64,000 bases of DNA, taken from assembly GCF_023822025.1 (NCBI RefSeq), contig NZ_CP082909.1:1974001-2038000 (forward strand), read 5' to 3'. A program made the position numbers and the translations under genes. Positions 31,380 to 39,562 of the stretch are shown here, piece by piece. The notes beneath the pieces were generated by a model. The model ran no database searches, was not told the DNA's origin, and worked only from the letters and a program-made list of their open reading frames with translations. This DNA comes from Endozoicomonas sp. 4G (GTDB lineage Bacteria > Pseudomonadota > Gammaproteobacteria > Pseudomonadales > Endozoicomonadaceae). How positions within the stretch are numbered: the stretch's first letter is position 1; the number at the start of each line of letters is the position of its first letter.

Positions 31380-32432
31380 ATGCAGATCGGTAATCCAATG
31401 ACTCAGAGCCTGGCAGTGGGGCAGCCTGTTTCCACATCAGACAATGCTTCTGGCAGAGGTTTGTTTCAAGGTTTAAGGGAAGCTTTTTCAACCTATGATC
31501 CGTTGAAGGGAACCCAGAGAAAAATAGTACCTTCAATGGCGCTCATGGCAGGGGCTGCTTCTGCCGGAGCTGTTTCTATGGATACTTTGGTGAAGAACTG
31601 GACGCCTGTTGCTGAGCCAGCCGGTACAGCTCTGGTCGATCGCTTCGTTACCGTGGTGGAAAATACCGTCCAGAAACACCCATGGGTCTGCGGCGCAGTT
31701 GCCGGCGCAGCAACAGCTTTAGTGGGCTTAAATATGCTAGCCACCAGTATGAAGCCTATAACCAGGGACTGTGTAGAAACGGTTATGGAAGGGCTAAGGC
31801 ATCAGCTTCACAGGGACTTTCAACAAATCACGGTTCTCAATGAGCTGATTGCTCAACATCGGAAAAAGATGTCGGAACTTGAGGAACTTCTACCGAAGGA
31901 GAAAGATAGATACAAAAGACTTTCACAGAAAAGTTATGAGAATCGCCTGGCCCTCTTCCGGGAACAAGCTAATAGCAAGGCGAAGTATTTGAAGGGTTAT
32001 GTCGATGGCGTGTTGTGGTCTGGCCGTAGTAATCCGATGAATGTCCTGCGTGGCGTTAACCTGTCTCATATCTACAGGGCTGGTGCGGAGTTAGAAAGAT
32101 TTGCCAGCAAGGAGAATCAGGACTATTCATCACATTCCCAACGACAACTGCTTGATGCACTCAAACCCGTCTTGAGTGAGCATCAATACAGGGAAGTTAA
32201 AGCCATGCTCAGAGAGTTTCCTATCAAACCCCCTTTTCTCGCCAAACGGGGGCCAATAGCCAAAGAGTACGCGGAAGTTCAGGAACAAAAAGCATCAGAC
32301 CAAAGAGAGGTTGGTGTATTGCAATCCAACATCAGAAAAGTGCTGACCCAATACCCGATTTTAAATCCTGACGCTGCTGGTAATGTTCCCAAACCTCCGT
32401 TTAAGACGTTTTTGGACTTTATGCCAAAGTGA
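31380..32432 (+). CDS. Unrecognised protein with two Gly/Ala-rich hydrophobic segments and a coiled coil
   Basis: 350 residues from the ATG with a good ribosome site. I do not recognise the family. No signal peptide is visible. Residues ~49-75 (IVPSMALMAGAASAGAVSM) and ~101-124 (PWVCGAVAGAATALVGLNML) are hydrophobic and small-residue rich, able to span or perturb a membrane. Residues ~130-200 are charged and heptad-like (ELIAQHRKKMSELEELLPKE), probably helical coiled coil; a second helical stretch runs ~295-325. This resembles the general look of secreted effectors or translocators, but that is only an impression. It sits as a foreign cassette in a family spacer, with codon use and composition unlike the finger genes. 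Confidence 0.8.
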   Translation: MQIGNPMTQSLAVGQPVSTSDNASGRGLFQGLREAFSTYDPLKGTQRKIVPSMALMAGAASAGAVSMDTLVKNWTPVAEPAGTALVDRFVTVVENTVQKHPWVCGAVAGAATALVGLNMLATSMKPITRDCVETVMEGLRHQLHRDFQQITVLNELIAQHRKKMSELEELLPKEKDRYKRLSQKSYENRLALFREQANSKAKYLKGYVDGVLWSGRSNPMNVLRGVNLSHIYRAGAELERFASKENQDYSSHSQRQLLDALKPVLSEHQYREVKAMLREFPIKPPFLAKRGPIAKEYAEVQEQKASDQREVGVLQSNIRKVLTQYPILNPDAAGNVPKPPFKTFLDFMPK

Positions 32433-32618
32433 TCTGATTGACGGTCTCATGAACAAAGGTCAGGTTGCAGGCTCAGAGTTCCGTTCCTTGTTCTATGCAA
32501 GGCGGTTGCCTGCCTCCTGAGTTTAGGAATTTTCACGGCAAAGAAACCTCCGACCACTCTTCAGATTTTTACTAATCTGACTTCCCAATGAACAGTTCAA
32601 CGACTGGGAAGACAAGCT
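32433..32618. other. Right flank of the inserted cassette plus family spacer
   Basis: Bases 32433-32528 match no family sequence I can see and hold no clear terminator (only a 4-base stem at AGGCGGTTGCCT). From 32529 (ATTTTCACGGCAAAGAAAC) the sequence rejoins the standard spacer, with TTTTTACTAATCTGA in place of TTTTGACTAACCTGA. Confidence 0.5.
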
Positions 32619-34109
32619 TTGCTATCCAAAAAACCATTGATTTTGATCCTGACCATTGCCTCGTCTGTGCATTGCGCTAACGACCATGCTCAGGAAAACA
32701 GCTTGCCTTTGCTGTTCGCGCTATCTGTCGATAACCCGAAAATTGGTTTCCACTCTCCGGGCGTCGAAAAAAGGGGGAGTCTGATGCTCTCTCGTTTTGG
32801 AGGCTACAAAAGGCCTGAGGAGTCAGGGGAAGAGGCTATTGAAAAGGGTATTGAAGGGGAGAGCGAGGCTATTGAGTGGTGGGAATTGACGCAAGAACCC
32901 GAGGCAAACCACAGCGACATGGCCAAAGTTTGTTTCGGTGATGACATCCCTTTAGAGCCAGACACTCGCTATTGCTTTTTACCCGCCACCAGCGTTTTAC
33001 CCGCCACCGGCGTTTCACCCGCCACCGACGTCTCTCCTGATCCTGACGTTGAAGCCGGGGCTTACCGTCGGGCAGTCTCTGATGAGGGTTCTGACACTGA
33101 AGACAGCGGCACCTCCGATGAATGCAGCGACAAGAGTTCAAATGAAGACGAAACCGGTACCGAAACGGATGTTCAGCGTGTAAACACGGTATCTGATGCT
33201 TTTCAAGCACTAAACGAAATGAGTCAGTATTGTGCGACTCTGAGACTGAAAATGATAAACCAGAAGTCCATTTCAGACGGTGAAATACCCACCGATTCAG
33301 GGGCAGAAGTGACAGAAGTAGACCCTGCTAATCGTCTGGAAAGCACCTTACCTGTTGACAGCGCTGACCAAAAACCCAAGAGATCCAGAGAGCATCACTG
33401 TGGTCATGAGGGCTGCGGTTATAGCACCTACCGCGTGCACCATCTGAAAAGGCACAAACAGATCCACCTGCCTGCCGACCAGAGATCCAAGGTACACCAG
33501 TGTGACCATGAGGGCTGCAACTACCGCAGCGACCAGGCGTACAACCTGAAAGCGCACAAACAGATCCACCTGCCTGCCGACCAGAGAGTCAAGAGACTCA
33601 GAAAGAAATCCAGGGTACAGCAGTGTGACCATGAGGGCTGCAACTACCGTAGCGACCACCCGGGCAATCTGAAAGCGCACAAACAGACCCACCTGCCTGC
33701 CGACCAGAGAGTCAAGAGACCCAAGGTGCACCAGTGTGGCCATAAGGGCTGCAACTACAGAGCCAATCACAGGGGCAAACTGGAAGCGCACAAACAGACC
33801 CACCTGCCTCCCAACCGGAGGTATAAGGGGTACCGGTGTGACCATGAGGGCTGCAACTACAGCAGCCAGCAGCCGAGTCATCTGAAAAGGCACAAACGGA
33901 TCCACCTGCCTGCCGATCAGAGAGCCAGGGGGCACCAGTGTGATTATGAGGGCTGCAACTATAGCACCGACCAGGCGGGCAATCTGAAAAGGCACAAACA
34001 GATCCACCAGCCTGCCGACCAGAGACTCAAAAAACTCAAAAGGCCCAAAAGAAAAGCGAATGACCAGCCGTCATCTAATAAGAAAAGAAAGAAGGGCAAT
34101 AAAGAATGA
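32619..34109 (+). CDS. Secreted C2H2 zinc-finger-like protein, 6 fingers
   Basis: The signal peptide MLSKKPLILILTIASSVHC ends ANDHAQE. The long mosaic region contains LSVDNPKIGFHSPGVEKRGSLMLS, EAIEKGIEGESEAIEWW, LTQEPEANHSD, CFGDDIPLEPDTRYCF and three degenerating PATGV units (LPATSV, LPATGV, SPATDV). The block SDAFQALNEMSQYC has KMINQKSISDGE, not a SUMO site. Six fingers start at residue 261. Finger 4 (RANHRGKLEAH) has Lys at helix +3 and Glu at +5, unusual in the array. Finger 5 is SSQQPSHLKRH, close to a finger in the first gene of the window. The tail KRPKRKANDQPSSNKKRKK is followed by an intact micro-ORF. Confidence 0.87.
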   Translation: MLSKKPLILILTIASSVHCANDHAQENSLPLLFALSVDNPKIGFHSPGVEKRGSLMLSRFGGYKRPEESGEEAIEKGIEGESEAIEWWELTQEPEANHSDMAKVCFGDDIPLEPDTRYCFLPATSVLPATGVSPATDVSPDPDVEAGAYRRAVSDEGSDTEDSGTSDECSDKSSNEDETGTETDVQRVNTVSDAFQALNEMSQYCATLRLKMINQKSISDGEIPTDSGAEVTEVDPANRLESTLPVDSADQKPKRSREHHCGHEGCGYSTYRVHHLKRHKQIHLPADQRSKVHQCDHEGCNYRSDQAYNLKAHKQIHLPADQRVKRLRKKSRVQQCDHEGCNYRSDHPGNLKAHKQTHLPADQRVKRPKVHQCGHKGCNYRANHRGKLEAHKQTHLPPNRRYKGYRCDHEGCNYSSQQPSHLKRHKRIHLPADQRARGHQCDYEGCNYSTDQAGNLKRHKQIHQPADQRLKKLKRPKRKANDQPSSNKKRKKGNKE

Positions 34110-34165
34110 TCCGCCTACAAACCCGCCTCAAAGAAACTTCTGACCTCTTTCCAGATTTTGACTAA
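34106..34165 (+). CDS. Candidate 19-residue micro-ORF
   Basis: ATGA overlap with the stop of the gene at 32619; encodes MIRLQTRLKETSDLFPDFD over exactly 60 bases to TAA. Confidence 0.3.
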   Translation: MIRLQTRLKETSDLFPDFD

Positions 34166-34208
34166 CCTGATTTTCTAATAAACAGTTCAACGACTGGGAA
34201 GCCAGGCC

Positions 34209-35531
34209 TTGCTATCCAAAAAACCATTGATTTTGACCTTGGTTATTGCCTTTTCTGTGCATTGCTCCAACGGTTGTGCTCAGGAAAACAGGTTGCTTTT
34301 GCGCTTCGCTCTGGCTGTCGGCAAGGCGCTTTTCCCGGTTCGGGATGGGCTAGCAGATGAACAAGAGAGCGAGGCCATTGAATGGTGGGAGTTGAAGGTT
34401 CACAGTCGGGTAGCTTCTGATAATGGCTCTAACAGTGAAGGCAGCAACACCTCTGATGGAAGCAGTGACAACCGCTCAAACGAAGGTGAAGATGAAGCTA
34501 ATGCCGAATCAGATGTTCGGTATGAAACCACAACACTTAATCCTTTTCGGGTAGCCAATGAAATCAGTGAGTATTGTGCGGCTCCGGCACTGAAAGAGAT
34601 TAAGCAGGAGCCCGTTTCAGACAGTGAAATAGCCACTAACGGCAGCTCTGATGAAAGCATGGGCAACCGTTCAAACGAAGACGAATCTGATGTTCGGTAT
34701 GAAACCACAACACTTAATCCCTTTCGAGTATCCAATGAAATCAGTCAGTATTGTACGACTCTGGAACTGAAAAAGATTAAGGAGGAGCCCGTTTCAGACA
34801 GTGAAATACTCACTGAGTCAGAGGACGCTGTTAAGCACCAGTGTGACCATGAGGGCTGCAACTACAGAACCGGCTTCAGACCCACTCTGAAAAGGCACAA
34901 CCAGATCCACCTGCCTGCCGACCAGAGACTCTGGAAGTACCGGTGTGACTATGAGGGCTGCAACTACAGATCCGACCACAGGGCCAGTCTGAAAAGGCAC
35001 AAACAGACCCACCTGCCTGCCGACCAGAGACCCAATGTGCACCAGTGTGACCATGAGGACTGTAACTTCAGCACCGACCAGAGAGAGTATCTAAAAAAGC
35101 ACAAAAAGACCCACCTGACTGCCGACCAAAGACCCAATGTGCACCAGTGTGACCATGAGGGCTGTAACTACAGTACCGGCTACACAAGCCATTTGAAAGT
35201 GCACAAAGTGACCCACCTGCCTGCCGACCAGAGACCCAAGCCGCACCAGTGTGACCATGAGGGCTGCAACTACAGCAGCGACCGGTTGGACAGTCTGAAA
35301 AGGCACAAACGGGTCCACCTGCCTGTCGATCAAAAACCCAATATACCGAAAAGACCCAAAAGACCTAATGTGCACCAGTGTGACCATGAGGGCTGCGACT
35401 ACAGTACCGGCTACACGACCCATCTAAAAATGCACAAACAGACCCACCTGCCTGCCGAACAGAGACCCAAAAGAAAATCCTATGACCAGCCGTCATCTAA
35501 TAAGAAAAGAAAGAAGGGCAATAAAGAATGA
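34209..35531 (+). CDS. Secreted C2H2 zinc-finger-like protein, 6 fingers, duplicated SUMO-like block
   Basis: The signal peptide MLSKKPLILTLVIAFSVHC ends NGCAQE. After LLLRFALAVGKALFPVRDGL and EAIEWWELKVHS the acidic tract is SNSEGSNTSDGSSDN. The conserved block occurs twice: YETTTLNPFRVANEISEYC with KEIKQEPVSDSE, then a short acidic tract and YETTTLNPFRVSNEISQYC with KKIKEEPVSDSE. This gives two SUMO-consensus sites ~60 residues apart. Six fingers start at residue 212. Finger 1 (RTGFRPTLKRHNQIH) and finger 3 (CDHEDCNFSTDQREYLKKH) stand out. The linker before finger 6 is NIPKRPKRPNVHQ. The tail is KRKSYDQPSSNKKRKK. The following gene is a tandem duplicate. Confidence 0.88.
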   Translation: MLSKKPLILTLVIAFSVHCSNGCAQENRLLLRFALAVGKALFPVRDGLADEQESEAIEWWELKVHSRVASDNGSNSEGSNTSDGSSDNRSNEGEDEANAESDVRYETTTLNPFRVANEISEYCAAPALKEIKQEPVSDSEIATNGSSDESMGNRSNEDESDVRYETTTLNPFRVSNEISQYCTTLELKKIKEEPVSDSEILTESEDAVKHQCDHEGCNYRTGFRPTLKRHNQIHLPADQRLWKYRCDYEGCNYRSDHRASLKRHKQTHLPADQRPNVHQCDHEDCNFSTDQREYLKKHKKTHLTADQRPNVHQCDHEGCNYSTGYTSHLKVHKVTHLPADQRPKPHQCDHEGCNYSSDRLDSLKRHKRVHLPVDQKPNIPKRPKRPNVHQCDHEGCDYSTGYTTHLKMHKQTHLPAEQRPKRKSYDQPSSNKKRKKGNKE

Positions 35532-35587
35532 CCCGCCTCCCAACCCGCCTCAAAGAAACTTCTGACCTTTCTCCAGACTTTGACTAA
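35528..35587 (+). CDS. Candidate 19-residue micro-ORF
   Basis: Encodes MTRLPTRLKETSDLSPDFD. Compared with most copies it has the synonymous change GAC for GAT at the PDF aspartate, so the peptide is kept although the DNA changed. Confidence 0.3.
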   Translation: MTRLPTRLKETSDLSPDFD

Positions 35588-35630
35588 CCTGATTTTCTAA
35601 TAAACAGTTCAACGACTGGGAAGCCAGGCC

Positions 35631-36926
35631 TTGCTATCCAAAAAACCATTGATTTTGACCTTGGTCATTGCCTTTTCTGTGCATTGCTCCAACGGTTGCG
35701 CTCAGGAAAACAGGTTGCTTTTGCGCTTCGCTCTGGCTGTCGGCAAGGCGCTTTTCCCGGTTCGGGATGAGCTAGCAGATGAACAAGAGAGCGATGCCGT
35801 TGAATGGTGGGAGTTGAAGGTTCACAGTCGGCTAGCTCCTGATAATGGCTCTAACAGTGAAGGCAGCAGCACCTCTGATGGAAGCAGCGACAACCGCTCA
35901 AACGAAGGTGAAGATGAAGCTAATGCCGAATCAGATGTTCGGTATGAAACCACAACACTTAATCCTTTTCGGGTAGCCAATGAAATCAGTGAGTATTGTG
36001 CGGCTCCGGCACTGAAAGAGATTAAGCAGGAGCCCGTTTCAGACAGTGAAATAGCCACTAACGGCAGCTCTGATGAAAGCATGGACAACCGTTCAAACGA
36101 AGACGAATCAGATGTTCGGTATGAAACCACAACACTTAATCCTTTTCGGGTAGCCAATGAAATCAGTCAGTATGGTGCGACTCTGGAACTGAAAAAGATT
36201 AAGGAGGAGCCTGTTTCAGACAGTGAAATACTCACTGAGTCAGAGGACGCTGTTAAGCACCAGTGTGACCATGAGGGCTGCAACTACAGAACCGACCACA
36301 GGGCCAGTCTGAAAAGGCACAAACAGACCCACCTGCCTGCCGACCAGAGACTCAGGAAGCACCGGTGTGACTATGAGGGCTGCAACTACAGATCCGACCA
36401 CAGGGCCAGTCTGAAAAGGCACAAACAGACCCACCTGCCTGCCGACCAGAGACTTAAGAAACACCGGTGTGACCATGAGGACTGTAACTTCAGCACCGAC
36501 CAGAGAGAGTATCTAAAAAAGCACAAACAGACCCACCTGCCTGTCGACCAGAGACCCAAAGTGCACCAGTGTGACCACAAGGACTGCCACTACAGTACCG
36601 ACCGATCTGTCAATCTGAAAAAGCACAAACAGACCCACCTGCCTGCCGACCAGAGACCCAAGGTGCACCAGTGTGACCATGAGGGCTGCGACTACAGCAC
36701 CGATCACAAGGGCAGTCTGAAAACCCACAAACAGATCCACCTGCCTGCCGACCAGAGACCCAAGGTGCACCAGTGTGACCATGAGGGCTGCAAGCACAGC
36801 ACCGACCACCTGGGCAATCTGAAAAAGCACAAACAGACCCACTTGCCTGCCGAGCAGAGACCCAAAAGGAAAGCGTATGACCAGCGGCCACCTAACAAGA
36901 AAAGAAAGAAGGGCGATAAAGAATGA
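35631..36926 (+). CDS. Secreted C2H2 zinc-finger-like protein, 6 fingers, duplicated SUMO-like block
   Basis: Almost the same N-terminal 211 residues as the gene at 34209, including the doubled block with KEIKQEPVSDSE and KKIKEEPVSDSE. Differences are few (DAVEWW, RLAPDNG, MDNRSN, SQYGATL with Cys lost in the second block). The finger arrays, by contrast, diverge. Finger 1 is RTDHRASLKRH here against RTGFRPTLKRH there, fingers 2-3 match, and fingers 4-6 (STDRSVNLKKH, STDHKGSLKTH, CKHSTDHLGNLKKH) differ. The pair therefore shows a conserved head with changing fingers. The tail is KRKAYDQRPPNKKRKK; a micro-ORF follows. Confidence 0.88.
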   Translation: MLSKKPLILTLVIAFSVHCSNGCAQENRLLLRFALAVGKALFPVRDELADEQESDAVEWWELKVHSRLAPDNGSNSEGSSTSDGSSDNRSNEGEDEANAESDVRYETTTLNPFRVANEISEYCAAPALKEIKQEPVSDSEIATNGSSDESMDNRSNEDESDVRYETTTLNPFRVANEISQYGATLELKKIKEEPVSDSEILTESEDAVKHQCDHEGCNYRTDHRASLKRHKQTHLPADQRLRKHRCDYEGCNYRSDHRASLKRHKQTHLPADQRLKKHRCDHEDCNFSTDQREYLKKHKQTHLPVDQRPKVHQCDHKDCHYSTDRSVNLKKHKQTHLPADQRPKVHQCDHEGCDYSTDHKGSLKTHKQIHLPADQRPKVHQCDHEGCKHSTDHLGNLKKHKQTHLPAEQRPKRKAYDQRPPNKKRKKGDKE

Positions 36927-36982
36927 CCCGCCTCCCAACCCACCTCAAAAAAACCTCCGGCCTCCATCCAGATTTTGACTAA
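36923..36982 (+). CDS. Candidate 19-residue micro-ORF
   Basis: Encodes MTRLPTHLKKTSGLHPDFD. It is the most diverged of the intact copies but still exactly 60 bases with ATGA overlap. Confidence 0.27.
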   Translation: MTRLPTHLKKTSGLHPDFD

Positions 36983-37025
36983 CCTGATTTCACAATAAAC
37001 AGTTCAATGACTGGGAAGCCAGGTC

Positions 37026-38252
37026 TTGCTATCCAAAAAACCATTGATTTTGACCTTGGTCATTGCCTTTTCCGGGCATTGCTCCAATGGCCACGCTCAG
37101 GAAAACAGGTTGCTTTTGCGCTTCGCTCTGGCTGTCGGCAAGGCGCTGATCAACGCCCCGAAGCCCTTTATTGAGGTCTTATCCATAAAAGGAGCCTACG
37201 TTACGGGCGTTGAAGAAGAGAGTGAGGCCATTGAATGGTGGGAGTTGAAGGTTCACAGTCGGGCAGCCTCTGATAATGGTTCTGACAGTGAAGGCAGCAG
37301 CACTTCTGATAAAAACAGTGACAACTGTTCAAACGAAGATGAAGACGAAGCTAATGCTGAATCTGATGTTCAATATCTAACCACAACATTTAATCCTTTT
37401 CGGGTATCCAATGAAACCAGTCAGTATTGTACGACTCTGGAGCTGAAAAAGATTAAGCAGGAGCCCGTTTCAGACAGTGAAATACTTGGTGATTCAGAGG
37501 TAGGCGTGACAAAAGTGGACGCTGCCAAGCACCAGTGTGACCATGAGGGCTGCAACTACAGAACCGGCGACAGGACCAGTCTGAGAAGGCACAAACAGGC
37601 CCACCTACCTGCCGACCAGAGAGTCAAGTTGTTTCAGTGTGATCATGAGGGCTGCGACTACAGGGCCGACCAGATGGGCAGTCTGAAAAAGCACAAACAG
37701 ACCCACCTGCCTGCCAACCAGAGACCTAAGAGACCTAAAAGACCCAAGATTCACCAGTGTGATCATCAAGGCTGCAATTATAGCGCCGCCCAAACGGGCG
37801 ATCTGAAAAGGCACAAACAGACCCACTTGCCTGCCGACCAGAGACTCAAGAGACCCAAGAAACCTAAGAGACCTAAGATCCACCAGTGTGACCATGAGGG
37901 CTGCAACTACTGCACCGATCAGACGAGCGATCTGAAAAGGCACAAACAGTCCCACCTGCCTGCCGACCAGAGACCCAGGAGACCTAAGATCCACCAGTGT
38001 GACCATGAGGACTGCAACTACAGAAGCGACCAGAAGAGCAATCTGAACAGGCACAAACGGAGCCACCTGCCTGCCGACCAGAGACCCAAGCTGCACCAGT
38101 GTGACCATCAGTGCTGCAGCTACAGCACCGACCTGACGAGCGATCTGAAAAGACACAAACTGACCCACTTGCCTGCCGACCAGAGACCTAAAAGGAAAGC
38201 GTATGGCCAGCTGCCACCTAACAAGAAAAGAAAGAAGGGCAATAAAGAATGA
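37026..38252 (+). CDS. Secreted C2H2 zinc-finger-like protein, 6 fingers
   Basis: Third in the run related to 34209 and 35631 (LLLRFALAVGKAL, EAIEWWELKVHSRAAS), but with an added INAPKPFIEVLSIKGAYVTG block and only one copy of the conserved block (NPFRVSNETSQYC, KKIKQEPVSDSE). Six fingers start at residue 171. Asp at helix +3 is frequent (AAQTGDLKRH, TDQTSDLKRH, TDLTSDLKRH). Finger 6 is CDHQCC, with an extra Cys that could disturb or alter metal binding. Linkers carry multiple RPK repeats (KRPKRPKIHQ, KRPKKPKRPKIHQ). The tail is KRKAYGQLPPNKKRKK. A micro-ORF follows. Confidence 0.88.
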   Translation: MLSKKPLILTLVIAFSGHCSNGHAQENRLLLRFALAVGKALINAPKPFIEVLSIKGAYVTGVEEESEAIEWWELKVHSRAASDNGSDSEGSSTSDKNSDNCSNEDEDEANAESDVQYLTTTFNPFRVSNETSQYCTTLELKKIKQEPVSDSEILGDSEVGVTKVDAAKHQCDHEGCNYRTGDRTSLRRHKQAHLPADQRVKLFQCDHEGCDYRADQMGSLKKHKQTHLPANQRPKRPKRPKIHQCDHQGCNYSAAQTGDLKRHKQTHLPADQRLKRPKKPKRPKIHQCDHEGCNYCTDQTSDLKRHKQSHLPADQRPRRPKIHQCDHEDCNYRSDQKSNLNRHKRSHLPADQRPKLHQCDHQCCSYSTDLTSDLKRHKLTHLPADQRPKRKAYGQLPPNKKRKKGNKE

Positions 38253-38308
38253 GCCGTCTCCCAACCTGCCTCAAAGAAATCTCCGACCTCTCTCCGGATT
38301 TTGACTAA
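38249..38308 (+). CDS. Candidate 19-residue micro-ORF
   Basis: Encodes MSRLPTCLKEISDLSPDFD from an ATG overlapping the stop at 38250-38252; 60 bases to TAA. Confidence 0.3.
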   Translation: MSRLPTCLKEISDLSPDFD

Positions 38309-38351
38309 CCTGATTTCAAAATAGACAGTTCAACGACTGGAACCCCTGGCC

Positions 38352-39521
38352 TTGTTATCCAAAAAACCATTAATTTTGACCTTGGTCATGACCTTGTCTG
38401 TGCATTGCTCTACTGGCCACGCCCGGGAAAATAGTATGCCTTTGTTATTCGTTCTGGCTGTCGGCAAGGCGCTTATTTTCCCAGTCCGGGATGCGCTACC
38501 GGAACTTGACGAGCAACACAGCGACATGGCACGAGTTTGCTTCGATGATGGCATCCTCTTAAAGCCACTCTTAAAGCCACTCTTAAAGTCAGACAGTCGC
38601 TATTGCTTTTCTCCTGACTCCGGCGTCGAAGCTAAGGTTTACCGTCGGGTAACCTCTGATGATAGTGCCGACAGCGAAGACAGTGGCAATGAAGGCAGCA
38701 GCACCTCTGATGAAAACAGTGGCAACCGTTCAAACGAAGACGAAGCTGATGCTAAATCTGATTTTGAGTATGTGACCACGACACTGACTCCTTTTCCAAT
38801 ATCAAATGAAATCAGTCGGTACTGTGCAACTCTGGTACTGAAAAAGATTAAGCAGGAAGCCGTCTCAGACAGCGAAATACTCGCTGAGTCAGAGGTAGAC
38901 GTAACAGAAGCGGACTCTGTTAACGACCTGATGACCTCATCTTCTTACAGCACTGACCACATGGACCAGCTGAAAACGCACAAACAGAACCATCTGCCTG
39001 CCGAGCAGGGACCTGATGAACCCAAGAAACCCAAAAAGCACCAGTGTGACCATGAGGGCTGCCACTACAGCACCCATCTGGCGAGCCATCTGAAAAAGCA
39101 CAAGGAGAACCACCTGCCTGTCGACCAGAGACCCAGGTTGCACCATTGTGACCATAAGGGCTGCAACTTCAGAACCAGCCAGAGGGGGCATCTGACCAGG
39201 CACATACAGACCCACCTGCCTGCCGACCAGAGACTCAGGAAACCCAAGGTGCACCAGTGCGGCCATGAGGGCTGCAACTACCGCACCGATCACAGGGGCA
39301 ATCTGAAAGTGCACAAACAGTACCACCTGACTGACGGCCAGAGACCCAAGGTGCACCAGTGTGACCATGAGGGCTGCAACTTCAGAACCCACTATTCAGG
39401 CAATCTGAAAAAGCACAAACAGACCCACCTGCCTGCCGACCAGAGAGTCAAAAGAAGTAAAAGAAAAACGCATGACCAGCCACTATCTAACGAGAAAAGA
39501 AAGAAGGAAGATGAAGAATGA
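38352..39521 (+). CDS. Secreted C2H2 zinc-finger-like protein, 4 fingers
   Basis: The signal peptide MLSKKPLILTLVMTLSVHC ends TGHARE. The mosaic has LLFVLAVGKALIFPVRDALPELDEQHSDMARVCFDDGILL, then a threefold LLKP repeat (LKPLLKPLLKS) also found in the gene at 61803. TPFPISNEISRYC is followed by KKIKQEAVSDSE (SUMO consensus without the Pro). A half finger (YSTDHMDQLKTHKQNH) and a long Pro/Lys linker precede four fingers from residue 232. Finger 2 has HIQTH and finger 3 HKQYH, both rare. The tail KRSKRKTHDQPLSNEKRKK ends EDEE, not GDKE. The gene ends 41 bases from the 3' end of the convergent orphan gene. Confidence 0.87.
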   Translation: MLSKKPLILTLVMTLSVHCSTGHARENSMPLLFVLAVGKALIFPVRDALPELDEQHSDMARVCFDDGILLKPLLKPLLKSDSRYCFSPDSGVEAKVYRRVTSDDSADSEDSGNEGSSTSDENSGNRSNEDEADAKSDFEYVTTTLTPFPISNEISRYCATLVLKKIKQEAVSDSEILAESEVDVTEADSVNDLMTSSSYSTDHMDQLKTHKQNHLPAEQGPDEPKKPKKHQCDHEGCHYSTHLASHLKKHKENHLPVDQRPRLHHCDHKGCNFRTSQRGHLTRHIQTHLPADQRLRKPKVHQCGHEGCNYRTDHRGNLKVHKQYHLTDGQRPKVHQCDHEGCNFRTHYSGNLKKHKQTHLPADQRVKRSKRKTHDQPLSNEKRKKEDEE

Positions 39522-39562
39522 TCCGCTTCCCTTCCTCTCCAGTACAGCTATTCTCGGTCAGG
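39522..39562. other. Convergent junction with inverted 20-base repeat
   Basis: This short gap separates the convergent stops of the finger gene and the orphan gene. CAGCTATTCTCGGTCAGGCT (39545-39564) is the exact reverse complement of 22621-22640. I see no clear bidirectional terminator hairpin. Confidence 0.5.

Noticed and set aside
32433-32528. Rho-independent terminator after the orphan gene
   Set aside because: Only a 4-base stem (AGGC/GCCT) without a following T run is visible.
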